From CAYUUR01 sp964510235 (GTDB lineage: Bacteria > Patescibacteriota > Saccharimonadia > Saccharimonadales > CAYUUR01): a stretch of 37,250 bases of DNA. The DNA is taken from NCBI GenBank assembly GCA_964510235.1, contig CAZEBF010000008.1, positions 1-37,250 on the forward strand, read 5' to 3'. The notes under the pieces were generated by a model. The model was not told the DNA's origin. It ran no database searches and saw nothing but the letters and a program-made list of their open reading frames with translations. Both the position numbers and the translations under genes were made by a program. Positions 16,172 through 23,190 of this stretch are shown here, one piece after another (within the stretch, counting starts at the first letter, position 1; the number at the start of each line of letters is the position of its first letter).

Positions 16172-16177
16172 ATCTTA
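16172..16177 (-). promoter_or_regulatory. Leaderless -10 (TAAGAT) for the CBS protein gene
   Basis: TAAGAT on the minus strand ends exactly six bases before the ATG at 16165, the same geometry as at 7010 and 11199. The box is a weaker match to consensus than those. Confidence 0.4.
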
Positions 16178-16194
16178 CGCTGGTAGCCACCGTT

Positions 16195-16223
16195 TTGCCA
16201 GTAAGGCAGCTATCGGGTACACT
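16195..16223 (+). promoter_or_regulatory. Sigma-70-type promoter of the DsbA-like gene
   Basis: TTGCCA (16195-16200) and TACACT (16218-16223) are separated by exactly 17 bases. This is the best -35/-10 pair in the window. It supports starting the gene at 16251, after the promoter. Confidence 0.7.
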
Positions 16224-16250
16224 GTAAGAACTAAGGGAGAACTGGTACTT

Positions 16251-16892
16251 ATGAATAATCGTTTCTTACTAATACTTGCAGCAATTGTCGTTGTTCTTGG
16301 TGGAGTGTTCTTATTTACTCGCGAAGAAGAAAGTGGCTCTAGCACGGCAGCATCTCCAAGTAATCATGTTTATGGCAAAGCTGACAGTAGTGTCCAGCTT
16401 GTTGAATACGGTGATTTCGAATGTCCAGCCTGCGCAGCCTACTTCACTGTTGTCCAACAGATCAAAGAAACCTACCAGGATAAGATTGGTTTTCAATTCC
16501 GCCACTTCCCACTGGTTCAGATTCATCCGAATGCTATGGTAGCTTCACGGGCTGCTGAGGCTGCGGGTAAGCAGGGTAAATTCTGGGAAATGCACGATCT
16601 ACTTTATCAGCAACAAAATGCCTGGTCACAGAGCCAGAATGCTACTCCCATCTTTGAAGACTACGCAACTCAGCTTGGGTTAAACATTGATCAGTTCAAG
16701 GCTGATGTTGCCGCCCAGGCCACACTGGACACTATTAATGCGGATATCCGTGAGGGTCAGAAATCCAATATCAGTGCAACACCAACATTTGTACTGAACG
16801 GACAGAAGTTAGAAGAACTGCAACCAACCTACGAAGCGTTGAGTAAGCTGATAGACGAAGCGTTGAGTAAGTCAGCCGGCAGTCAGCAGTAA
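16251..16892 (+). CDS. DsbA-like thiol:disulfide oxidoreductase, membrane-anchored
   Basis: The start is the ATG at 16251 (MNNRFLLIL), preceded by AAGGGAG and by a clear promoter at 16195-16223; an upstream in-frame ATG at 16164 is ruled out by that promoter. The 213 residues begin with a hydrophobic helix (about 4-23) that anchors or exports the protein. A thioredoxin-fold DsbA domain follows with active site CPAC in YGDFECPACAAYF, a helical insertion, and the cis-proline loop SATPTFVLNG. It probably forms or rearranges disulfides in exported proteins; the surface propellers at 1-3250 carry paired cysteines. No partner DsbB/VKOR is seen here. Confidence 0.9.
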   Translation: MNNRFLLILAAIVVVLGGVFLFTREEESGSSTAASPSNHVYGKADSSVQLVEYGDFECPACAAYFTVVQQIKETYQDKIGFQFRHFPLVQIHPNAMVASRAAEAAGKQGKFWEMHDLLYQQQNAWSQSQNATPIFEDYATQLGLNIDQFKADVAAQATLDTINADIREGQKSNISATPTFVLNGQKLEELQPTYEALSKLIDEALSKSAGSQQ

Positions 16893-16911
16893 CATGTAGC
16901 AGTTTTACACC

Positions 16912-16941
16912 AAAAAAGAGTCCGAAATCGGACTCTTTTTT
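16912..16941. terminator. Bidirectional rho-independent terminator
   Basis: AAAAAAGAGTCCGA (16912-16925) and TCGGACTCTTTTTT (16928-16941) form a perfect 14-base-pair hairpin. It ends the DsbA-like gene on the plus strand and, four bases after its stop codon, the 30-residue gene on the minus strand. Confidence 0.92.
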
Positions 16942-16944
16942 ACT

Positions 16945-17037
16945 CTAGTAGACTAGGAACTGCTGCCACGATGGTCGTTTAACCTTCGCGACTATGCGCT
17001 CTCCCGGCGCATGATCGGCACGTACCGTAATAGGCAT
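16945..17037 (-). CDS. Candidate small gene, 30 residues
   Basis: I found this ORF by reading the gap between the DsbA-like and DUF1003 genes. On the minus strand ATG at 17037 follows a strong AGGGGG ribosome-binding site by about six bases, runs 30 codons and stops at TAG 16947-16945. A perfect terminator begins four bases later. A TTGACA -35 with an 18-base spacer lies at 17167-17138. The peptide starts MPITVRADHAPGERIVAKVK and ends with RPSWQQFLVY; it is basic, soluble and has no signal. The opening faintly recalls ribosomal protein bS21, but the rest does not. Function unknown. Confidence 0.65.
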   Translation of the reverse strand: MPITVRADHAPGERIVAKVKRPSWQQFLVY

Positions 17038-17137
17038 GTGAACCCCCTGTAAAACCAGCATCTCGCCTTGCCGGCATATGATTTATTTTTGTTAATTTTT
17101 GTCTTCTGTCTAGATCTCTAAACTTTGAAGTAACTAC

Positions 17138-17167
17138 AGTTTGCCATAAGCCTTATAGTACTGTCAA
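17138..17167 (-). promoter_or_regulatory. Possible promoter of the 30-residue gene
   Basis: TTGACA (17167-17162) is followed, after 18 bases ending in GCTTATGG, by CAAACT (17143-17138). The -10 is poor, but the GCTTATGG lead-in equals that of the DUF1003 promoter. The implied leader is about 94 bases. Confidence 0.4.
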
Positions 17168-17176
17168 TATAATTTG

Positions 17177-17794
17177 CTACTTATCGTCTAATTCTTTCTC
17201 AAGCTGACGTTGTAATGCTTCGTTATTGATAGGTTTTAGCATTTGTTGCAGCTCAGGATCGTCTTCCAGAGAAATACCTTGTTTCTTGAGAAGCAAAGTT
17301 AAGCAGTGTATGAGCTTGGTAATCTCACTTTCAGTTATGGTGTTTATTTGTAGGTCAATTTCTTCACGTAGTTCACCAATCCGAGCTTCCCGGTTCTGTG
17401 AAATAAGCACAATAATAGCCAGAAATATTGCTTCGAGCGAAACAACCATGGTCAGAAGCCCGAATGGAAATGGATCAAAAGGTTCAACTCCCGGTATAAG
17501 CCCGGTGTTAATTGTGATCCAGATTGCAAACCACAGAGCATTGAGCGACAGAAAGACAACTGAGCCAAACTTAGCTGTCAGCATATCGGCAAACTTCTCG
17601 GATGCTGAACGCCTCGCATTAGCCTTGGCCTTGAAGCTTTTAATCGCCTTGTGGCGCGTCTTTAGATTATCCTGATGAGACAAGTGTGGTGTGACCGCAG
17701 AAATAATACTCTTGACGTCGACGTCTGTGTTTAGCTTTTCGCTAATTGCCTGGTAAGTGCCGTTATCCTTCATAATATCCTTTGAGTTTTTCAT
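17177..17794 (-). CDS. DUF1003 family membrane protein
   Basis: The 205-residue protein matches DUF1003: a basic N-terminal third, two membrane helices at about 77-95 and 107-130, then the characteristic SQNREARIGELREEIDLQIN stretch just after the second helix and a C-terminal coiled segment. Some DUF1003 genes sit near metal or ion transport genes; function is unknown. It is transcribed divergently from the Kef-type transporter across 49 bases, which may mean shared control. AAGGAG lies only four bases before the ATG and overlaps the expected transcription start of the TATATT promoter at 17812-17807. Confidence 0.88.
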   Translation of the reverse strand: MKNSKDIMKDNGTYQAISEKLNTDVDVKSIISAVTPHLSHQDNLKTRHKAIKSFKAKANARRSASEKFADMLTAKFGSVVFLSLNALWFAIWITINTGLIPGVEPFDPFPFGLLTMVVSLEAIFLAIIVLISQNREARIGELREEIDLQINTITESEITKLIHCLTLLLKKQGISLEDDPELQQMLKPINNEALQRQLEKELDDK

Positions 17795-17806
17795 ATATCT
17801 CCTTAC

Positions 17807-17821
17807 AATATACCATAAGCG
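17807..17821 (-). promoter_or_regulatory. Extended -10 with CGCTT lead-in (DUF1003 gene)
   Basis: CGCTTATGGTATATT on the minus strand is a third copy of the lead-in and extended -10 pattern seen at 3281 and 13216. The box ends 12 bases before the ATG at 17794. Confidence 0.5.
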
Positions 17822-17843
17822 TAGCTAACAGATATGAAAACAC

Positions 17844-19538
17844 ATGCATAGTATATTCACAGAAATAAGCTTACTCCTAGTTCTGGCAGCTGCCATGGCC
17901 ATGATCATGCGCGCCCTCAAACAGCCGCTCATTATTGGGCACATACTGATTGGACTAATTGTTGGCCCGGCCGTGCTTGGCATTGTTGATTCGCCTGAAG
18001 CAATTGAGCTGCTAGGTAACTTCGGTATCGCCTTGCTGTTGTTTATTGTCGGCCTTGGACTTAATCCAAAAGTTATTAAAGAGGTTGGTAAAGTATCACT
18101 CTTAACAGGACTCGGGCAAGTTATCTTCACCTCAGCCATTGGTTTTTGGGTCACTACGCTGCTGGGCTACGACCCAATGGCCGCTTTTTATATTGCGGTC
18201 GCCCTAACCTTTAGTAGCACAATCATTATTCTGAAGCTGCTAACAGATAAAAAGGAGCAGAATAAACTCTACGGCAAGATTGCGATTGGCTTCTTGTTAG
18301 TACAAGACATTGTCGCCACCTTCGCATTAGTTATTGCTTCAGCCAGTGGTCAGGGTAACTTGAATGTACAAGACATCGCATTGCTAGCGATCAAGGGAAT
18401 TGGTCTGGCTGTTGCTACTTTCTTGGTGGCAAACCTTGTGGTGCGTCGACTTTCTGGCTTTTTGGCTCGTTCACAAGAAATGTTGTTTTTGTTTGCGATT
18501 GCTTGGGGCTTTGGAATTGGAACCTTATTTTATGAATCGGGCTTCTCGTTGGAAGTTGGCGCCTTGTTAGCAGGTGTAGCGCTGGCTTCGATGCCTTATG
18601 CTCAAGAGATTGGTTCGCGACTACGTCCGTTGCGTGACTTCTTTGTTGTTGTGTTCTTTATCGCCCTAGGAGCCAAGCTCAATATCGACAACCTGGGTGA
18701 TATTGTTTGGCAAGCCATAGGTCTGTCGGCATTTGTTCTAATTGGTAACCCGATTATTGTAATGTCGATTATGGGCTTGCTCGGTTACACCAAGAAAACC
18801 AGCTTTAACGCCGGTCTGGCAGTCGCGCAAATTAGTGAATTCTCTCTCATATTCATTCTACTCGGTCAGAAGAATGGTCAGATTAATGAGTCGGTCGTGA
18901 CGCTAGTGACTCTGATTGGTGTGATTACCATTGCTCTGTCTTCGTACATGATTATTTACTCTGAGTCATTGTATAAACGGCTAGAGCCACTACTTAGAAT
19001 CTTTGAGCGAAAGAACACAAAGTCAGAACTGGAAGTACGCAAACAGCATGATGCCGTATTGTTTGGCTATCGACACGGTGGCAGCGAGTTTGTGCGTGTC
19101 TTCAAGTCGCTAACCAAGCGATACGTGGTTGTAGATTACGATCCAGAGGCAATTGAGCGCATGGAGCAGCACGGCATACCGTACTTTTACGGTGATGCTA
19201 CTGATTTAGAAATGCTCGAGGAAGTTGATTTGAGTCATGCTAAGTTAATCGTGTCTAATTTAACCGATCATCAAACTAATGCTTTGTTACTCACCCACCT
19301 TGAGCAAGTTAACCCGCATGCAGTGGCGATTTGCCATGCCGATACAATTCAAGAGGCCGCGGAACTGTACGGACTTGGTGCCAGTTACGTCATGATGCCA
19401 CACTACATTGGAACCGAAAAAATCACCTCGTTTATTCGCAAGAGCGGCATGAAAAAGAGTGAGTTCAATAAGTTCCGCAGCAAGCATCTTGAATACTTAC
19501 AGAATCACTACGACGACGTTTTAGATAACAAGTCCTAG
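17844..19538 (+). CDS. Kef-type monovalent cation:proton antiporter with TrkA-N domain
   Basis: This 564-residue CPA2-family transporter probably exchanges potassium or sodium for protons. The N-terminal ~385 residues hold about 12 membrane helices with family motifs near LKQPLIIGHILIGLIVGP, FIVGLGLNP, ALTFSSTIIILKLL and LVQDIVATF. A cytoplasmic RCK/TrkA-N Rossmann domain follows from about 405 (DAVLFGYRHGGSEFVRVF, VVDYDPEAIERM, YGDATDLEML), so NAD(H) or another nucleotide may gate it. The glycine motif is GYRHGG, not GxGxxG. No glutathione-linked KefF/KefG ancillary protein is nearby. It converges on the nadD-like gene with no spacer. Confidence 0.93.
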   Translation: MHSIFTEISLLLVLAAAMAMIMRALKQPLIIGHILIGLIVGPAVLGIVDSPEAIELLGNFGIALLLFIVGLGLNPKVIKEVGKVSLLTGLGQVIFTSAIGFWVTTLLGYDPMAAFYIAVALTFSSTIIILKLLTDKKEQNKLYGKIAIGFLLVQDIVATFALVIASASGQGNLNVQDIALLAIKGIGLAVATFLVANLVVRRLSGFLARSQEMLFLFAIAWGFGIGTLFYESGFSLEVGALLAGVALASMPYAQEIGSRLRPLRDFFVVVFFIALGAKLNIDNLGDIVWQAIGLSAFVLIGNPIIVMSIMGLLGYTKKTSFNAGLAVAQISEFSLIFILLGQKNGQINESVVTLVTLIGVITIALSSYMIIYSESLYKRLEPLLRIFERKNTKSELEVRKQHDAVLFGYRHGGSEFVRVFKSLTKRYVVVDYDPEAIERMEQHGIPYFYGDATDLEMLEEVDLSHAKLIVSNLTDHQTNALLLTHLEQVNPHAVAICHADTIQEAAELYGLGASYVMMPHYIGTEKITSFIRKSGMKKSEFNKFRSKHLEYLQNHYDDVLDNKS

Positions 19539-20078
19539 CTAGTAGAGCTTGTTCGTGTTGATGTAACGTAGTACTCCAGCTGGTGTTTGTTTGGATGTTT
19601 CTGAGCGAATCTGTGACGACGAGACAGCTGGCAGTGGACTGTCGATCACCCAGTCGTTCGTCGATACTTTTTGCCGATCAACCCTTCCGCCTTCGCGTAT
19701 TGCTACGCCAAACGACACAGCATCTCGTAGGAGCGGGTAGTTCGGCCAGGTTTCGACAAACGCAAAAAGATCACTACCCATCAGCAGACACAGCTGGGTA
19801 TCCGGAAAATGAGACTGCAGCCACGGCAACGTATCGACAACGGAAAATTGAGCTTGCTCGAGAACTAATGTGTCTAGTTTAGGCTTGTCGGCAAGTGCTA
19901 GCTCCAGCATTGCCTGCCGATGCTGCACAGGGGTCACGTTGCGCTTCCTACGAGGCGCGGCTTCAAGTAAAAAATACACCTCGTCGACCTTGCCAAGTTG
20001 CAAGGCCTTCTCGGCAAAAGCAATGTGACCGTCATGTATTGGATCGAACACTCCAGAATAGATTCCAACAGTTTTCAT
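19539..20078 (-). CDS. nadD: Nicotinate-nucleotide adenylyltransferase-like protein
   Basis: This 179-residue nucleotidyltransferase would convert nicotinate mononucleotide and ATP to NaAD. It carries the HxGH-type motif GVFDPIHDGHIAF at 9-21, a central MGSDLFAFVETWPNY (substrate loop), and the C-terminal SSSQIRSE matching the ISSTxIR signature. Length is close to NadD (~190-210), slightly short. Its ATG overlaps the TAA of the 544-residue gene (TAATG), so it is coupled to a cobalamin-riboswitch-controlled transcript. A pantetheine-phosphate or other nucleotidyltransferase is possible but less likely. It abuts the convergent Kef gene directly. Confidence 0.82.
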   Translation of the reverse strand: MKTVGIYSGVFDPIHDGHIAFAEKALQLGKVDEVYFLLEAAPRRKRNVTPVQHRQAMLELALADKPKLDTLVLEQAQFSVVDTLPWLQSHFPDTQLCLLMGSDLFAFVETWPNYPLLRDAVSFGVAIREGGRVDRQKVSTNDWVIDSPLPAVSSSQIRSETSKQTPAGVLRYINTNKLY

Positions 20079-21712
20079 TAGGCTACTAGTGTATAGACTT
20101 TCTTGTCAGATGAACTAAACATCGAAAATGATTTTGGCTTTTCTTCTTTTGATGGCTTTGCAGTGAAGTTGCTGTATCCGCAACCCATACAGAGTTTTTT
20201 GACATGACCACTGGTCCAGGCGTAGTAGATAGATTTTTCGCCGCAGCCTTTACAGCTTCGTTCGGTGTCTTTGACAACTGATTCGCCTGGCTTGAGCTGT
20301 AGTTTTTGCTTGGCCTCTGTGTCACGAATGCTTGATGGACTGAGCGATTCAAGCCCGCAGCTCCCCGCCCCACAAGACGCCACTGCCGGAGCTTGCATAC
20401 GTGTTTGCTCTATAATATGTGCCGCCTCTGTGTGCCGGCCAGCCGCCTTGAGCGCTTGCGCCCTAGCAAAACCATCAGCTGTAGCGTCATCAAAGGCTCG
20501 AGCAGCCAATTCATGATCAGTTTCTGCCTTTGCTAGCAATAAATCTTTGAGCTTCTTTTCTACTAATATAGCGGCCAGTGCCGCATCGGTATCATTTCTG
20601 TACAACTCTTCGGCGTATTCCAGCATTTGCTCAGCAGTTTCTTGTTGCTTTGCACGTCTATCTTGGGCTTCATCACGCACGGCTTGATAGTCACGTGGAT
20701 GATCATCAGATACTTCTTTACCCATAAAAATTGTCTTACCCGATTGTCGACTAGCTTCGGCATCAAGCAGCTTCACGAAGCCAAACACATCGCTGACTTC
20801 AGACCTTTCAACAAGTCCGTGCGTCTGGTGAATGACGCCTTTGTCTGTGTTAGTTCCTTGTGGCAATAGTCCTGCCTCTATGTAAACACTTGTAACAACC
20901 TCATCGGTTATAAAATCGCCTGGCAAAGCAACCTGCTCGTGGTATGTCTCGCCAGCTTCATAATCAAACCAATCATACTCAAACATTAATGTTTCGTCAG
21001 CCGGCCGATAGTTACCGTGAGCACTCTTCTGGTCCTGTTGGTAGGCGTCAATTGCCCACTGCGCACAAGTGGCTGTGTGAATGGAGGCTCGTCCCGCCAG
21101 CGTTGGGTTTAAAAGTATTGCCTTTTTTTCAGCCTGTAAGACAAAGTCGTTAATCCGATAGGCTTCTTCTTCTGGATTACTCAGTGGCGTTAAGCCATTA
21201 GCCAGCATCTCGTCAACACATAAGCCGTCAGCGAACAGCTTGTCGGTCGCTCTATCAAGCACTTGCACCGTCGGTTCAAAGTATTGCTCCGCTTCACCTT
21301 CAGCAACTTTACGCATATAGTCAAGCAAGCCACCACTGCGAACTTCTTTATACTCATCACTGTGCTCACCAAAGACGACTTTAACCGCCTCAGCCTTTGC
21401 GACTGTGCCCAGTACGTCAATTTCGAGTGGCACGGCTTCAAAGTCACCAGCAAAAAGTGATTCGCGCCGTACCTCTAGAATTCTATGGGCCTCTGCTCTA
21501 GCTTGATGACGTACACTATCCAGTTCTGGGATGGACTCGGTCGAGAAACAAACCACTTCTGACAATGGTCGTTCAGGAAACATCGGTAAGACATCCGCGA
21601 GTCCAACCAGTGGCGCTTCTAATGACTGGGATGCTAAGCACTCAGCTCCAGCAGCGAGCGCCAACTCTGACTGAGCGGCCTGTCCAAATTCTACTCGTAG
21701 CACTTCTCCCAT
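20078..21712 (-). CDS. Orphan Cys-motif protein under a cobalamin riboswitch
   Basis: I do not recognise this 544-residue soluble protein. It has no signal peptide or membrane helix. Residues 1-440 are mixed alpha/beta and acidic, with long helical stretches around 330-435 (many A, E, K, R). A CGAGSC pair lies at 447-452. Near the end CKGC (487-490) and CMGC (508-511), 17 residues apart, make a four-cysteine zinc-ribbon-like knuckle. The ATG at 21712 directly follows the T tract of a terminator hairpin, and the only ribosome-binding site (GAGGG) lies in that hairpin's 3' arm. The hairpin is preceded by a cobalamin aptamer (21748-21911), so expression should respond to B12. It is coupled to nadD by TAATG. 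Confidence 0.8.
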   Translation of the reverse strand: MGEVLRVEFGQAAQSELALAAGAECLASQSLEAPLVGLADVLPMFPERPLSEVVCFSTESIPELDSVRHQARAEAHRILEVRRESLFAGDFEAVPLEIDVLGTVAKAEAVKVVFGEHSDEYKEVRSGGLLDYMRKVAEGEAEQYFEPTVQVLDRATDKLFADGLCVDEMLANGLTPLSNPEEEAYRINDFVLQAEKKAILLNPTLAGRASIHTATCAQWAIDAYQQDQKSAHGNYRPADETLMFEYDWFDYEAGETYHEQVALPGDFITDEVVTSVYIEAGLLPQGTNTDKGVIHQTHGLVERSEVSDVFGFVKLLDAEASRQSGKTIFMGKEVSDDHPRDYQAVRDEAQDRRAKQQETAEQMLEYAEELYRNDTDAALAAILVEKKLKDLLLAKAETDHELAARAFDDATADGFARAQALKAAGRHTEAAHIIEQTRMQAPAVASCGAGSCGLESLSPSSIRDTEAKQKLQLKPGESVVKDTERSCKGCGEKSIYYAWTSGHVKKLCMGCGYSNFTAKPSKEEKPKSFSMFSSSDKKVYTLVA

Positions 21713-21744
21713 AAAAATCCCTCGTTCCTGAGAAGAAACGAGGG
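21713..21744 (-). terminator. Riboswitch expression platform: intrinsic terminator
   Basis: On the minus strand CCCTCGTT and AACGAGGG form an 8-base-pair stem with a 10-base loop, followed by ATTTTT and then directly by the ATG at 21712. GGGTCT (21786-21781) can instead pair with AGACCC (21747-21742) and break the stem, a plausible antiterminator. The GAGGG in the 3' arm is also the apparent ribosome-binding site. Confidence 0.8.
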
Positions 21745-21747
21745 TCT

Positions 21748-21911
21748 GCTAATAGCTGATCTTCATCGCTCCTGCTCGGGAGACCCTGCACATTCTGCAG
21801 AGTATTTTTGTTTGCTAGATCGGGCTTATCCGTTAAATCGAACTTACCGTTGCGGCACAGCGGAGGATTTTCACCTCACTTCCAGCGTTTGATTTGTTAA
21901 TTACCATTAGC
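21748..21911 (-). ncRNA. Cobalamin (B12) riboswitch aptamer
   Basis: The minus-strand RNA carries the conserved cobalamin core: GGAAGTGAGGTGAAAATCC followed by GCTGTGCCGCAACGGTAAG, as in btuB-type aptamers (21883-21844). A P6-like hairpin CTCTGCA/TGCAGGG follows, and then a B12-box-like CCCGAGCAGGAG (21780-21769). The closing P1 helix is visible: GCTAATGG (21911-21904) against CTATTAGC (21755-21748), eight pairs with one G-T. It sits upstream of a terminator and the 544-residue gene, probably as an OFF switch. Confidence 0.88.
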
Positions 21912-21952
21912 TTAGCATGCTTTGAACACGCTACATGTAGTAATTTTTGCGC

Positions 21953-22738
21953 CTATAGCAACACTACGAGTAGGACGATAATACCGAGTGCAATCCGATA
22001 ATAGGCAAAGACTGCTAGGCTATGTTTACTGAGATAGGACAGCATAAATCGGATTGCAAATAGACCGCTCAAAAACGCTGCAAGTATGCCGACCGTGAAG
22101 ATTCCAGCATCTTCTCGCACTGCACCAGAGCCACCATCAATAAGTACTTTTAGAAGCGCGCCAGAGATAATTGGGATCCCCAGCAGAAACGAGAAGCGCG
22201 TGGCTGTTACTCGGTCTAGCCCTGCAAACAAGCCAGCTGTAATAGTACCCCCAGAGCGAGACACACCAGGGATAACAGCTAACGCTTGCGCACAACCCAT
22301 CAGTAAAGCTTGTTTTAACGTGACCTTCTGAATCGCAGTTGTCTTTTGGGCAGCAACTTTTTCGGCCCAAAACATCAGCACACCAACCAATATTAGATTA
22401 ATGCCGACGATCAGACTTGATCGAAACGTATCTTCAGCCATACTTTGCAAAATTGAACCTGAGATAATGGCAGGAATTGTTGCCAGTGCGAGCAAGCGAG
22501 CTGGCTTGGTGTCTGGTCCTTGTACAAAGAATGCCTTAGCGAGCTTGAGCACGTCCTTCCAAAAAAAGATGATCAGCGCCAATAACGTACCTGCATGTAA
22601 GGCAACGTCAAACAACAGTGCATTATCACCCTCGCCAAATATTTTGCTAAGTAACACCAGATGGCCAGAACTTGAAACCGGAATAAACTCAGTTAAACCC
22701 TGGACAATGCCTGATATGGCCGCTTCTATGAATGTCAT
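21953..22738 (-). CDS. uppP: Undecaprenyl-diphosphatase
   Basis: This integral membrane phosphatase recycles undecaprenyl pyrophosphate to the monophosphate carrier used for peptidoglycan and polysaccharide synthesis. The 261 residues match UppP/BacA: GIVQGLTEFIPVSSSGHLVL at 10-29 (with the catalytic Glu and Ser region), a second conserved loop GVSRSGGTITAGL near 160, and about seven or eight membrane helices. It is translationally coupled (ATGA overlap) to the LexA-like gene and lies in an operon with GtrA and an O-antigen-ligase-like protein, which fits a shared role in lipid-carrier-linked glycans. Confidence 0.96.
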   Translation of the reverse strand: MTFIEAAISGIVQGLTEFIPVSSSGHLVLLSKIFGEGDNALLFDVALHAGTLLALIIFFWKDVLKLAKAFFVQGPDTKPARLLALATIPAIISGSILQSMAEDTFRSSLIVGINLILVGVLMFWAEKVAAQKTTAIQKVTLKQALLMGCAQALAVIPGVSRSGGTITAGLFAGLDRVTATRFSFLLGIPIISGALLKVLIDGGSGAVREDAGIFTVGILAAFLSGLFAIRFMLSYLSKHSLAVFAYYRIALGIIVLLVVLL

Positions 22739-23190
22739 TTGTTCTTAGTATACCGTGCTTTAAGTTCACTCAAGCGCGGGATAAAACTTTGGGCGGCGCC
22801 ATCTAGCCCAAGTACTTTGAGCGCCCCAACCAATACAAAGAGTCGATCAAGCTCATCCGGATCATTGGTTTTCTCTGCCTGGGAGAAAAAATACTCAACT
22901 TTTTCTACCAGCCACTTAGCTTCAGATTCTTTTATCTGGTTTGTTTTGATGGGTTGGTCAGTTTGCACATCAGTCACAACCTCTAACGAACGTGCCGAAT
23001 GATCACGTTTCTTGAGATGACCACGTTTGATGAGGTTATTGACGTGCAGCGCGACCGTTGCCACTGAAGTATAGTTTTGTCCACGCATAATTTCGCGGTA
23101 GCTCGGGCTATAGCCATGTTCGGTAATGAAGTCCTGAATAAAGGTCAGTAGTTCACGTTGCTTCTTGGTCGGTCGAATCGATTCACTCAT
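22735..23190 (-). CDS. LexA-like DNA-binding protein without peptidase domain
   Basis: The first ~75 of 151 residues are a LexA-type winged helix: TKKQRELLTFIQDFITEHGYSP, the recognition-helix region SYREIMRGQNYTSVATVALHVNNL, and the wing RGHLKKRDHSARSLEVV. The rest (about 80-151) is helical and contains no S24 peptidase features: no cleavage-site Ala-Gly, no catalytic Ser or Lys context. It therefore cannot self-cleave in response to RecA as LexA does. Both neighbours overlap it by four bases (ATGA), so it is translated with GtrA and UppP. It may regulate the envelope operon or itself. Alternatively it is a Patescibacteria-specific family borrowing the LexA fold. Confidence 0.85.
   Translation of the reverse strand: MSESIRPTKKQRELLTFIQDFITEHGYSPSYREIMRGQNYTSVATVALHVNNLIKRGHLKKRDHSARSLEVVTDVQTDQPIKTNQIKESEAKWLVEKVEYFFSQAEKTNDPDELDRLFVLVGALKVLGLDGAAQSFIPRLSELKARYTKNK

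Noticed and set aside
16945..17037. 30-residue gene as ribosomal protein bS21
   Set aside because: Only the first few residues (MPITVR) look alike; length and the remaining sequence do not fit.
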